From contig QPKB01000001.1 in the NCBI GenBank assembly GCA_003546025.1, forward strand, positions 85,809,208-85,873,207: DNA of 64,000 nucleotides, written 5' to 3'. Source of the stretch: Camphora micrantha. Lineage: Eukaryota; Streptophyta; Magnoliopsida; Laurales; Lauraceae. Under the pieces are notes generated by a model. The model saw nothing but the letters and a program-made list of their open reading frames with translations. It made no database searches and was not told the origin of the DNA. Below are positions 10,301 through 22,062 of the stretch, piece after piece; the stretch's first letter is position 1; each line of letters opens with the position of its first letter. Made by a program: the position numbers and the translations under genes.

Positions 10301-13261
10301 AATACATGAACAGAAGCTAGGCATTATGAGATCATAGAAAAAGGGTGCAAATGACTAAAAATGTCTCTATTTTAGATGTGAATCTTAGTGGACAGGAGCT
10401 TCATTTTAGATGTGAATCTTAGTGGACAGGAGCTTCTACAGAAGCTCCTGTAGCTGATTTTTCTGAATCCAACATATACCAAGAGAAAACCTCGGGTAGT
10501 CTTTTAATATATTAGAAATGATCAAAAACAGATAAAAACAAGCTCCATGAGAAATACTTACAGTGTGAACAACTGAGTACCAGAACCAAGGGCAGCAGCA
10601 AACAAAGACTTGTTCTTTGGGTACCTGAAGACATCGCCATGTATGTACTTCCATCCAGTCTCCTCCTGGTCTTCAGCAGACTCCTCATCATGGGCATACC
10701 TTTCATTCACATTAGGGTGCAGGTCATTCAACCAATTTAACAGCATAAGATCAAGAAATAGATAAAAGAAAATGTCAGGCTCTAATAGCATTCCCCTAAT
10801 GTTATCAGAGAATACCCCCATATACATTTTACATATAGAAGATCCAAACTGGTCCTAGGAAAGACCCTTGTGGCTGGGTGTGGGTTTGATGGTGCATGTG
10901 GGTATAAGAGGGTTTGTACAAATTTACCCTTTTTTTTTAATTGTGGGGGAGGGTCTGCATGTGGCTGCATGGTGGTATAACAGGGTCGATGTTTGGGGGA
11001 GGAAGCAAGATGAGAATTCGGATTCAATAAAAGGTTGCTGGCATGAAAAGGTAGTCCTCAGAATTGTGGAAAAAAAGATTATTAAAAAATATGGGGAAAA
11101 ATGTGCCGCTCGATTCCAACTCATGAAGAAATCATAGATTTGAAAATTTTCTTACTTGACGAAATCATTCTTCAGCACTCGCATGAGGATTGTTGCAAGA
11201 AACCCAGTCAGGAGAAGAACCGTAACACAAGAGTTTATTATCGAAAACCAATGGATCTCCAGGTGATGTGGATATGAAGAGGACCTTGAGTACTTCTCCA
11301 TCCTCTTGTCAAAAGGCAGGTCAGTTTCCCTCCATTTCACTGTATACGTGAACTCCACATTAACTTCCTTGTCCTCAGTAACATCCACCATGGCGTTTGG
11401 ATCGGTGTGGACGGTGATTTCAATAATACGGTCCTTGTTGTATAGAATTTCAAAATGGATATGTTTGTAAAGGAAGTACTTGTATTCACTTGGGGCTTTC
11501 CCTTCCTTATCAACCTTTCCAATAAAACCCCAAATTGGCAAATCATCATAGTACATCTGAAAGTAGTAGTCCTTGGTGACAGCATTCCGGAACTTCGCAA
11601 CCTCCTTTTTCGACAGCTTCTTTTTGCAGACTTCTTCAGAGTCTCTGTCGACTAGAAAGTCCAGCTTGTATGGAGCAACGACCAGACGGTCACCATTCAA
11701 GACTTCACCCAGAGCTTCTTTTTTCTCAGTCACATGAGCTGCAATTTAGTTCCAATCAAAAATCAAATTGCATGGCCAAAAAGAAGTAAAACACATATAA
11801 GAAGTGCAATATACAACACCTACCTGGCAAACAGAAGGGCAGATCAAAATAACGATATGTCTCACTGAAAAAGAAAAACATGAATAAGTCAACAGATAAT
11901 TGAGGGTGCATCTAGAGTTCCATGCAACAACCAATTAGTATGGAACCATCATTTTCATGAATTGGAATGTGAAAGGAAAAGAACATTGGGCAGTACACAT
12001 GATTTCAATTTAAAAACCAGAAAGGCGCATTACCGCCCCCATATGATGAGCAGCACCATATCTTGCAAAAATAGAAACAATACCAAGTCCGAACTAATCA
12101 GAAAGCTTCAATTTTTTGCCATTTCAATACACCAAATGGATCCCAAACAACCAAATTCTCAAATTGGTCTTCTGGATGTGGAGAAAACAGGCAAACGAAA
12201 ACATCCACAGTAAAAATTTAAATCGTGACAGTTTCCTCCACATCCGTTTTCTCCACCTTTTCTCCTCATCGCCCATTTGGTTTAGGAAAAAAACTCCTCT
12301 CTAGGAAAACCTCTTCTCCCTAGTTTGTACTTGTTATAGAGAAGAAAAGTAATTCCGCTTTCAACAAGTTTTTGCAAAGTAGAAAAAAATGTTTTCTCTT
12401 CAAGGACGCAAAGCACCCTTTCTCTAGTGAAATTGAATCTATTATTAATGAAAAGTAACATGTAATCCTTGACTACTTATTTTAATGCTTAAAGAACATT
12501 TTTTTAAGTTCTCCTGAATTGGTTTTTCCATCAAATCCAAACACAGTGGAGTATATCACCATTGGAGAGAAGTGGCAATCTCCAAAAAGGGGATTCTCTT
12601 CATTTCTCCACCTAGTGGTGAATCAACTTTTTTTCATTATCTCCCATCCAAACAGGCCCTCAAAATACCAACAATCAGATCGCATTGTCAAACATGAAAA
12701 CACGCATTATCTAGCCACAATATCTGAATATTCTTAAACTTCAAATATTTTGCCGATGGAGATAGATCTCAACACCCTATCACCAATCTACCTTACAGGG
12801 ACAATCTCACCTCATCTTTTATCAAACAAATTCACATAAACTGCCTTTAAAGCACAACCATCAACAGAATACACCCCAAAATAAAGTAAACAACCACAAC
12901 ATCAACACCAAACATACAACTCTCTCAACTTACAATCTAAATCACCAGATCCTTGAATTAGAAAACACCCATATACTAATATTGCCAAATGAATCAACAA
13001 ACAAACTAAGGAAACAGCAGATCTAATGAAAAACCCTAAAAACTCACAGATTCATATGAAGATCAGGATCAAAAACCCAAACAAACTGAAATGAGCAGAA
13101 GAGATAGAGAATCACCTAGGGTTGTGGAAAGGGCCGACCTTGTTCGCATAAAGAGGGACTGGATCTCCGGACTTATACTTGTGATCTGAGCCGTCCGATT
13201 TCACTCCGCTCGACATATACAATAAGAGAATAGCCATTGCCACCAAACCCATCTTCATCAT
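7357..13261 (-). CDS. Transmembrane 9 superfamily protein (nonaspanin/EMP70)
   Basis: Seven exons join in frame: 13261-13116, 11864-11824, 11738-11156, 10699-10562, 10296-10140, 10043-9559 and 7576-7357. They encode 589 aa, the usual length for this family. A signal peptide (about residues 1-24, 'MMKMGLVAMAILLLYMSSG') is followed by a lumenal domain to about residue 230, with 'SETYRYFDLPFC' and 'DRLVVAPYKLDF'. The first membrane span is 'INSCVTVLLLTGFLATIL', and eight more hydrophobic spans are spread over the last four exons. The C-terminus 'RHIYRSIKCE' carries the KXD/E signal known in Arabidopsis EMP12 for COPI-dependent Golgi retention. The family acts in Golgi/endosome membrane sorting. 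The start at 13261 was chosen because it begins the signal peptide; in-frame codons further upstream are a Lys/Glu-rich leader. It is closest to plant TMN1-type proteins, but I cannot fix the paralogue. Confidence 0.95.
7577..9558. other. Large intron 6 of the TM9 gene
   Basis: About 2 kb of AT-rich sequence between the last two exons. Both splice sites are canonical (minus strand AG|GTAAGT and ATACAG|G). I see no second gene inside; the short ORFs (for example about 8700-8900) show no family motifs. Confidence 0.75.
10369..10436. repeat. 34-bp exact tandem duplication, intron 4 of the TM9 gene
   Basis: Two perfect copies of a 34-bp unit (10369-10402 and 10403-10436) both end in CAGGAGCTTC. 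The second copy is followed by TACAGAAGCTCCTG, making a 24-bp near-palindrome at its right edge. Confidence 0.92.
11865..13115. other. Intron 1 of the TM9 gene with MITE-like sequence
   Basis: About 1.25 kb. The stretch 12230-12660 is rich in 'TTTTCTCCAC' and 'CTCCC' blocks and ends 'CCAAACAGGCCC', a terminal motif common to plant MITEs. I could not define a matching left end, so only a tentative repeat call is justified. Confidence 0.4.
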
Positions 13262-13360
13262 CTTCTTCTTCTTCTTCTCTTTCTTCTTCTTCTTCTTATT
13301 CTCTCTCCTTTGAAGGGCAGAGATATGGATGAAAGAGAGAGAGAGAGAGAGAGAATGCAA
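13262..13360 (-). promoter_or_regulatory. 5' leader of the TM9 gene with (GA)n and (GAA)n tracts
   Basis: In transcript sense a (GA)n run (plus-strand 13330-13353) is followed by an A/G-rich GAA/AAG tract up to the ATG at 13261. No clear TATA box can be assigned. The pattern matches the purine-rich leader of the UPF0174-like gene. Confidence 0.5.
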
Positions 13361-13744
13361 TAAGGAGCTTCGGATCAGAAGAGGAATGCGACTCTCTCTG
13401 CCATTTAAGCCCTCGCGAAAGGGTAACGACAGTGCATAATGTAGAATGTGGCCGTAAATATTATCTTAGGTGGGCCATGTATCAAAGGATCTATGTATAT
13501 CTCACCCATCCATCATAAGGCCCACCACATCAATTCAATCTAATTTGTATTGGGTTTATCTTTGCTTATATCATGTAATCAGTTTCTATTTTCACAATCT
13601 AGCTGTAGTTTAAGTTTTATGCATTGGGGGATTGATCATAGCTTGGTAGGTTAAGATAATTATGTATTTACAGACCATGGCCTGTGCCAATATGTTAAGC
13701 CATATGTATTGAGATCAAAGTTCTTGCATCTTTTTATTTAGCAA

Positions 13745-13869
13745 AGGAGGGTCTTCGAGCATTGCATTGGACTAATCCATACAGGCTCGGTTAAATCCCA
13801 TGTGGCTCCAGTGTGGTAGTGCACAGGTAGCAAATCGTGGTCGTAGCCAACTGAGCTACCCCTCGGGAT
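13745..13869 (-). mobile_element. tRNA-derived SINE fragment
   Basis: The minus strand carries box A 'TAGCTCAGTTGG' (plus 13847-13858). It is followed by 'CACTACCACACTGGAGCC', which matches 'CACTGCCACACTGGGGTT' in the element at 17450-17615. Box B is degraded. The two copies are inverted relative to each other. Confidence 0.6.
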
Positions 13870-15733
13870 TAGGTCTTACACTTATACGCCCAACCTAAGT
13901 GCCCAGAGCGTGAGTGGGAGCGGCGAAATGCTAAGTTTTGAAATAATTATATATCCGAAACGCCTACGAAGCGCTTATACAACATAGTGCTTGTAGGTTT
14001 ATAAACAATTAACTAATGAGCACAAATATATTTTATCAATATATTTAAGTATCAAAAATAGAGAAAAAAATTAATTTTGCAATTTGATCATATAAGATAG
14101 ACAATAACTAATAAGTCAAAAGAATTGTCTTCATTCAAAAGATAAATATCAAGCTTAAAAAAAAAAAAGCACAAAAAATCAAAATTTTGTACGGTTTGCT
14201 CCATATTTAGTTGAACCGCGCTCCGAGGATGATCAAACTGTGCTCTGAAAACACCGATCCACAGTGAGATCAAGAGGGTTGAGAGGAGGTTCCGGGTGCT
14301 TAACATTGGGCCAGATGGTGGGGCATTCTGGGGTTGTACGTTTGGATTCGATTAGATTGGAACGAATGCCATCATCACCCTAGTAATTCAATTATTAAAA
14401 AAGTGAAGGTCTCATTTACATTTTGACCTTATATTTTTCATTCATCATCTCAATCCTTCAATGGTCCAGATTCTTAGGCTTTCACATGAAGAGATCCCGT
14501 AAAACTCTTCAGTAGGGGCCATCTAATAAAAATCCAAATCACATAAAATAAATGCCTTTCTAATATATGGCACATTCCCAAAACTAACTCTAATCGGAGA
14601 TGGTCTCATTGTAAGTCTAAAAGTTTAATAAAGATGTGACAAATGAAAACCAAATAAAATTATAATAATCACGTTTGTAACCAACGCATCACCCCTATGT
14701 AGCACACCTATTGAAATAAAAATTGGAAATGACCCTTAGATTGGGTGAGAGTTTATTTTGCAAATGGAGAGGTCTCTACTCCTTCAACTCAGGATTGCTC
14801 TATCCAAGTCAAAGCCTAAGAGGATCTGGGGGTCAAAAGAACCTTAACATTGGAGTGGGTTCAAATCTATCATACGAGGTTTGATGATGGTAGAATGGCA
14901 TTGAAGGAAGGGCAAAAGAGTCTAAAATGATAGGGATGGTGTGCCTAATGTGCGTTAGATGGTTGGGCTCCGTGCACATCACCGACGCTACCGGGTGCCA
15001 AACGAGGGTGCGCACTGCGCACGCAAACGTTGGTCAATAAATCATCTGGGTTGGTACATCTGCACCGTCTGTTGGTTTTTTATTTTAATGATTGGAATGA
15101 TGGCATCCGATCCGAGTCCTCACCCTCTATAAGGCTTTGACTTGGATAAATCATGAGCACAAGGAGTATATCTATATAATAGGGTCTACCAATTAAAAAT
15201 TTTCAAAATTATACGCCCAGATAATACTGTAATAGAAGTTCGTCCTACTTTAAAAATGGTTATTTAATAAAATTATGATTAATGAATATGCATAAGGCTG
15301 TATTAATCGTACTTTTTATTAAATACTCAATGTTGCATTGGATCAACTCTTACTTACGACATGATCTAAAAGTATATTATATTTTGGGAGGGTGTCTATT
15401 TTAAATGGTTCGGATTTTCGTTTTCAAGAGATTTAACTCCATGCAGCTCGAGATTTTTCCAATGTAATGCCTCACATGATCCAAACTAATTGTATATGGG
15501 AAGTCCATGTGTGCATTTTGCTCTTCTTAATTTTATTTTATTTTTAAATTTTGGTAAAGCTCCTTTAAAGTTGATTATGCTTGAAGTGACAGAAAGGAAT
15601 TATGGGCTAGATCTCAACTTCAAGAGCTTGACTTTGAAAACTAAACTGAATTTTGTTATTAGGAGGTTTCTTTGGATCTAAGTATTTAGTAACTCCAAGT
15701 AGTAATTGCCTTTTTCTTTTCTATTCTTTTTTG

Positions 15734-15868
15734 GCCCCTGGGCCCTGGCTGTTACTGTTTGTTAAAATATATACTCCATGTGGTGAAAAGGTTTGTAGTA
15801 AATTACCTTTTTTTGGTCCCTGGCAGTTACAGCTTGCTAAAATATAACTCCTTGGGGGTGAAAAAGTT
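15734..15868. repeat. Diverged direct repeat
   Basis: Two related stretches (about 15734-15793 and 15816-15868) share 'CCCTGG..GTTAC' followed by 'TTGTTAAAATAT' or 'CTTGCTAAAATAT', 'ACTCC' and 'GGTGAAAA'. They are about 80 bp apart. Confidence 0.55.
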
Positions 15869-16756
15869 TTTTAATTCATTGTTTTGACATTCAAAACAAA
15901 GATTTTGAAGCCTGGGATGCAACATTTGTGGTAGGGGTGTGTAAGTGGGTGTGCTTTGGCTCGATCCCAAAGGGCCCAAACGTAGAAGGAAAAAAAAGAA
16001 CATAATAATAGAAGGGGATTATGGATGATAATTCTTGGGCCCATCCTGCCAGCCTCATTACCAGTTTTTTTTTTTTTTTTTTCTCATTCCATTCTCTTGT
16101 ATCATGTATTTTTTATTTTATTTTGGGTAGAACTTGTATCATGTTAGTTAGAGCACCATGAATAACTATCATGCATAGATGCTACCGGTAACTAAACCAA
16201 ATTATTAGACTGGTTGAATATTTCAAATCCAACTAAACTCAATAGTTAAAAAGGTCAACCGGAAGACTTACTTAAAAGTCTTGTTGAGTTGGAGGGTCAT
16301 AATGCAGTGAACTATATTAGGTTGGGCTGCGTTGGCGAGTTAATTAGCAAGATTGGACTAATTGTGAACAATTATAATATATTAAGTTAGGAGGTTTTGG
16401 CTTCAATTTTGACCATAGGTTATAATCTTGATCGACGATTATGTAACTACTCATGCAACTACCCACCAATTTCTCCATCAAACCACTCATATTTTAATTA
16501 ATATGTGAACTATATCATTTTTGCTTCAATTTTATCCAACTTCTCCTGTAGAAAGAGGTAATTTTTTTTAATATGTGAATATTTACTTTTGCATGCAGGA
16601 AGATATCGTGCTGAGCATGGGTTGTTAGGCTAGTATCCATTTATTATTAGGCTAATGAAACCAATTACAAAGAATCGGGATCATTGAGGAGGCCCAATAT
16701 CTCATCAGCCAAGGAGGCCCATGAGAAAGCACCCTCCTTCCATCTTTATTCCTCAG

Positions 16757-16838
16757 CCCATGGCTCTTGCCCCAATAGCCAAACGTCTTGCCGGCAAGAA
16801 GCTATTGCAAAAAGACTCTCAAACTCGTCAGGAAAGGT
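16757..16838 (+). pseudogene. NHP2-like (H/ACA snoRNP protein) exon fragment, frameshifted
   Basis: The plus strand reads 'MALAPIAKRLAGKKL', close to 'ALAPIAKPLAGKKL' near the N-terminus of plant NHP2. After a one-base slip at 'CTATTGC' it reads 'CKKTLKLVRK' in another frame, also as in NHP2. It ends AAAG|GTACCA, which looks like a splice donor. I find none of the following NHP2 exons (the L7Ae RNA-binding part) downstream. It is most likely a pseudogene fragment or a captured exon. The family match is from memory. Confidence 0.55.
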
Positions 16839-17449
16839 ACCATATCATGCTCTAATAAATCTTTCAGTCTGCTCTTTAGCAAGTAATTTTGCAAAAAGAC
16901 CCCAGGCATGTCCTGTCATCCACATAGATTTTCATGACTTGAATCACTATCTTGTTCTGCATTTCATAATCTTCCATCCAAGTTGGTATCTTCCTGCTGA
17001 TTTGGTGTATCTGATGATTTCTTTCCTTCATTCTCACTTCTCAGGTAAAATGGGGCCTTGCCTGTTGCCTCTCATCTTTGAAAACTGGAAAGGTTTAGAA
17101 GGAAACAGGGCCTGTTATTGGGCCTTGGGCCCCATCAAAGATAAGGGCTTTTTATTTTTTATTATTTTATGTTAATGGCCATTTAAAGATACATGCAATT
17201 GATTTGCTGTAAGTAGATGGCTTGAGTGCAATCATGGGTTTTATAGTTGGTTAATCAAAAGGTGAGCCCTTTTGTGTGAAATGGATCGGAAGATAAAACA
17301 ACTCATCTTGACCATTGATCTGATATATATTTCACCCTGCCTGCACCAAGTGATTCTTAGAAAAGAAAAAAAGAAAAAACACAATCTAATACGCTTATTC
17401 AAGGTTAGACAATCAGTGACTTGAACTGAACTTGACAAAAACTCCAAGG

Positions 17450-17615
17450 AGTAGCTCAAGTTGGCCTAGGACCACGGTTTTGTATTTGAAAGTTGTAAGT
17501 TCGAAACTGCACTGCCACACTGGGGTTACATGGGAGTTTACACGACTTTTCTCTGGTCCCGGAGGGATTAGATCAACCCAAAGAGCTGTGAACCCTCCAA
17601 TAGAAAAAAAAATAA
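17450..17615 (+). mobile_element. tRNA-derived SINE
   Basis: Box A 'TAGCTCAAGTTGG' (17452-17464) and box B 'GTTCGAAACTGC' (17499-17510) are correctly ordered and about 35 bp apart. The body ends in an A-rich tail ('AGAAAAAAAAATAA', about 17602-17615). This is the same family as the fragment at 13745-13869. It resembles the Au-type SINE architecture but has no complete tRNA cloverleaf. Confidence 0.68.
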
Positions 17616-19708
17616 CTCGGCACACTAAAAAAAATTAGAAAGAGAGAGAGAAGTACACTTTTGTACATGAATAGTCTAAAATCAAATGGTTCAAAATGCT
17701 AAAATTTTAATGGAAGGACGTGGCCAATCCTTCATTTGACTCGAGTCTTTCATAGATATGCTGACCACCTATAGTCAGTCTGACCCCTTTGAACACACCT
17801 ACCTTCATTGGATTACCACCGATCCTAACTTGACAATGATCCAACAATTATCAACCATTCCATTTATCAGAATTCCCACAATTTAAGGCAATTGAATTTG
17901 ATTCCCTTAAAAATAAGGGTTAATGTCATTTGATTACAGTAGTCTTAGCCATATACCGTATCTAAACATCATATCTTTGAATGTAAAATTAGGACACCCA
18001 CTGTTACAGATAAAGACCCAGTTTTATGGTATATTTGCAGACATTTATAAGGACTTATACGGGCAAGTCTAAAAAAAAAAAGTTTACTGTTCATCCAAAG
18101 CGATATTATTGGAATCAATGGAACCTTTTTCAGATGATTACAAAGGGCATTCCATTGGCAATAAGACCATCCACAAATATCCAAAGTTCTTACTGTGCAA
18201 ATGCAGCTGGAAGCCGTATTGATCGAAGAAAACAAGCTAATACAGAAAAACAGAAGGATGTGCAGATGGAAATTAAGATGGGAATCTTTTTTAAGTTCCT
18301 TTCTCATTGGACTGCTTGAGGTCCACAAATATGGGATGCTCTTTAGTCTTCATCTGATATATATGTCTATGAATTTTGGTCTGTACAGGCTGCTTGATGT
18401 AGTTTCTCATCAAAAGGAACATAAAAAGATTAGCATTAGCATAGAAATGATCGAGAGAGTTTGTTTTCATATCTCAAATATGAACAAAGCTCTCATCTCC
18501 CACTCAATCAAGTAATATGAAAGGCTCTAGACAATGAGAGAAATATACACTTGTCTTTTGAAAAGAAAAACAAAAGAAAATGCAATACTATTACTATGCC
18601 ATACTGTTACACCCCGACCCGAACTAATCATAATTAAGGCTAATTAATTGAGATTAATGTTAATTAAACATGGTTAATTGGGTTAATCAAGATTAATGAC
18701 CCAAGAGAGAGAAATCAGTCTCAAATGACATATTAAGCCTAATGAAATGGATTTGAATGAAATTGAATTGATTAAGGTGAGTTTAGACTCAAACAAGGTA
18801 AGCTAAGGACTTTTTCGTAAATACGGGTTTTCGCGTATTTCGTCAAATACGGAAATTCTTGATACCAACGTGCGTATCTTGAAGAGTACGTCAACTTTCA
18901 TAATAAACGTGATTCCATTTGACCCCAAATGGACCAAGTGAGGAGTCATTTGACTCTAAATGTAAATAGAATAAATGTAAGGGGGTTTTGGTGTGAAGAG
19001 GGCTATATTAGAATGAAATGAGAGAGAGATGGGTTCATTTCTCATCTCCATCCCAAGAGAAAACCCTAGGCTCTCCATTTCTCAATTTCTCTTCCATTCC
19101 TCTTGTTTGAGAGTGAGATTGTGAGTGATTGAAGTGGATTTTGGAGTGAGGGGCTTCACCTTCATTTTCTTCCCCAAGCAAATCCACTATTGTTGAAGTG
19201 GGAAGCTTGAGAGAGATTGCAAGAACCCATTTTCTTTGAGCTACAAGTAAGTAAAGGATCTCCCTTGTGATTTCCAAGTCATATTAATGGTTTTGTGATG
19301 ATTTCTAACACCAATGACTCATGGGAGCTCATTTGGATGTTTTTATTGATTAGGGTTTGAAAATGGATTATTGTGTCCAAGCCCAAGCTAAGTAAAAGAG
19401 GGTTTTTGGCTAATAGCTTCCAAAGAGGCAAGTATAAACATCCCTTGTGATTAGTGTTAATTATTGTAGAAGCTCATTGAGTTTCTATATGTTTTTATGG
19501 ATTTTTCATTGAGTTTTGAGATTATTATGGATTTAATGATGTGATTAATGGATGTTTAGAAGTGTTAAGAAGTGTTATTGTGAATGAATGATATATGAGG
19601 GGAGGAACAGGAGGTTCCAATGGTTTTATGCAGGTTCTAGAAATGTGATTAAGAAAGGAGAGGAGAAGGAGATAGAACTGAACAGAATTCGGATTGGAAT
19701 TCTGGACA

Positions 19709-19896
19709 GTTCGCTCGAGTGAACTGGGGGTTCGCTCGAGCGACCTAGGCTCTGTCTGGACGAAATGGAATTCTGCACAGTTCGCTCGAGCGAACGGTGA
19801 CTTCGCTCGAGCGATCATCGTTCTGTGTGGGTCCGCTCGAGCGACCGATGTTCTGTCTGGGTCTGCTCGAGCGAACAGTATTTCGCTCGAGCGAAC
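19709..19896. repeat. Array of seven GCTCGAGCGA palindromes inside the solo LTR
   Basis: Seven units centred on CTCGAG, the best being GTTCGCTCGAGCGAAC, begin near 19709, 19730, 19780, 19801, 19831, 19861 and 19880. Each can form a hairpin. Spacing alternates between about 20 and 50 bp, with 'TTCTG(T/C)..GG' filler between pairs. Not a CRISPR: the spacers are themselves repetitive and the units vary. Confidence 0.9.
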
Positions 19897-20627
19897 ATGT
19901 TACTGGCCCAGTGACGTTAGTTAGTGAAAATTTTGGCTAATCGGTTGGACCGTTAGGTTTTGGATTTTTACGAGAATTTGGAGTACGACTCTTAAGTATA
20001 AATGCGTTTCCGATTAGTTTTTAAAACTAATCATGGGTTAATCAAATTATGAAAAATTAATGGTATTTTAAAGAGAAGAAAAAGGGATTCCTTGGATGAA
20101 CCATATAATTGGATATGGCCTAAGCTCCATGGGCGATAATTACGGGGACTAGAAATGCAGACATTAAATGTATAAATGTGATGTCCATCAAGAATAATAC
20201 GTGCATTTGGAAACCAACGGTTACACCCGAAGGTTGTTTAGGATTGAGATAGGATGGGAATAGGATTGAGTAAAACCATATGTGGTTAGTATTACTCTCA
20301 TTGTGTCATTGTGATCAATCTAATGAGATTGATATTATTGTCGTTCCTTTCCTTTGTCATGAAATGAATCATTGAATTGAATTGGATCCATAAGTAGATT
20401 CCTTACTGAATGTATTGATCATTGAATCTGGCATTACCTAGCTATTGTATTAGAACTCTAAATGAGTTCAATGAATAATGAATGAATAATCCTGCTGCAG
20501 TAGATGGATATTGGGGTGTTCCGGAACTCCGTGGTGATGCTAGTTGTCCCTGGCCCGGACACTAGTAAGTCCCACCAAATTCCGATTGTATCTTCGGATA
20601 TTGATTGATGCCTTCCATTGGAAGATG

Positions 20628-20720
20628 AATCCTCCCTTTGAAGGGAGATGTTAAATGATAATCCTTCATTTGAGGGAAGATGAAAATAATAATCCTTCAT
20701 TTGAGGGAAGATGGAAATGA
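20628..20720. repeat. Short tandem repeat in the solo LTR
   Basis: Two near-exact units of 'AATCCTTCATTTGAGGGAAG' plus spacer, about 30 bp each, follow a diverged first unit ('AATCCTCCCTTTGAAGGGAG'). Confidence 0.8.
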
Positions 20721-22062
20721 AATGAATGAAATGTAATGCAATGAGTGCTATGGTAGTTGTCAATTTGTACATGTATACAGACTATCATTGTCTATTATTG
20801 TTATTGTAGAATTGTCTAGATTTCTCTAGCATTGAAATTGTCATTATTGCAATATAAATGTATTGATATACTATTGCAAGAATTGTTTATACATTGTTGA
20901 ACCGTCGTGTTCATTAGTGTTATTGATGGCATTACAGGCCCGATTGCCCCTGCCGGTATTGCAGCACCTCCGGCGTCAGCGGAGGAGACCGCTACGGTTC
21001 CTCCAGGAGGTTTGATAGAGTGGAATCGGCGGGATACCATCTGATTTGGTATTCGAGTGCGAATTTGGGAATGTAATTAACATTTTGGAAATGTTACTAA
21101 TGGTCATCTGCATAGTATTTTGTATATGGAGCATTCGTTAAATGTATATTGAAAACAATACATGTATAAAAACTTTCTTTTGTATACATATAAATGTTAA
21201 GTTGTTATTGTCAAATATATATTGTTTCCGCAAAAGTTTTATATTTGACAGGTACTTGAGATTGATATCCCTTGTGGATCTCGTTTTAACTTCGGTTAAT
21301 TCGGGGTTTACGGGAGTAAGTATGATGATCGCGGCTCGGGTTTGCCGGGTCCTCGGGCCCGGGTCGTGACACATACACACAACATATAATTAGGCCAATC
21401 CAAACCATCAAAATTAGAAGATATCAATCAATCAATCAATTTGATTTTTTTTTTTTAATTTGCCACTCACTTGTAACAAAGGTACAATCAAACTCGATGT
21501 ACAAGTACGTGCATAGGCAGGTGATTTTACACTATGGTATAGTTTGTTTCATGTGATTAAATTCCTAGAAATTCTAAGATTTGCATTTTTAAAAATGGGT
21601 AAAGTTGAAGAATTAAAAGTAAATGGCCATAAAAATACTTTCCCCTCTAATAGATAAATTCAGGGAAGATGAAAAATGAATACCTAACCATCACCTTAGT
21701 AATATAAATCTTAAGCATTGGCGGCGCCACATTAGTCTCAGTGGGGTCAATTGACCGCATTGAGATATGAAAAAATATTTCAAAATAAAATTCTTATGTC
21801 ATGAATTGAAAATTTGAGTTTGACCCCATATAAATTTTTGAGTTTGATCCCACTCAATTTAAGAGTTTCACTCCCACATTAGCTAACTTTACACTGTTTA
21901 TTTGTTGCTGTGGAGTGAACAAAAGTCACCACAAAATACCCACTACCTAAGTTAATGGGCCAACTGTCTGTCAAAATATAAAAAAAATTAATTGGCCCAC
22001 ATTTCTGATATGCGTTCTAGCAATGAGTTCTTAGAACATAAAGGAATTTGTGACATTGTTAG

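Larger units (their letters stand above)
13362..18604. other. Gene-poor intergenic region
   Basis: More than 5 kb between the TM9 gene and the solo LTR. It holds two SINE-like elements (about 13745-13869 and 17450-17615), an NHP2-like exon fragment (16757-16838) and a diverged direct repeat (15734-15868). T and A runs make up the rest. No complete gene is visible; the 163-codon ORF at 16684-17175 is in the wrong frame for the NHP2 match. Confidence 0.65.
18605..21371. mobile_element. Solo LTR of a large LTR retrotransposon
   Basis: A 2767-bp unit starts TGTTACACCCCGACCC and ends GGGCCCGGGTCGTGACA, so it has the TG..CA ends of an LTR with short inverted termini. It is flanked by an identical 5-bp duplication CATAC (18600-18604 and 21372-21376). 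There is no primer-binding site, gag/pol sequence or second LTR next to it, so it is a solo LTR left by recombination. The terminal sequence and size suit a Ty3/gypsy element. Inside are an array of CTCGAG palindromes (19709-19896) and a short tandem repeat (20660-20720). Confidence 0.87.

Noticed and set aside
16684..17175. 163-codon ORF
   Set aside because: It overlaps the NHP2-like match in a different frame, has no family motif and runs into intron-like T-rich sequence.
17969..18515. Overlapping ORFs of 97-119 codons on both strands
   Set aside because: No recognisable motif, no splice context and AT-rich composition equal to the surrounding non-coding DNA.
19709..19896. Possible CRISPR array
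   Set aside because: Plant nuclear DNA, variable palindromic units, repetitive spacers and no cas genes.
19525..19924. ORFs through the CTCGAG palindromes
   Set aside because: The peptides only reflect the repeat units ('ARAN', 'SLERT') inside a non-coding LTR.
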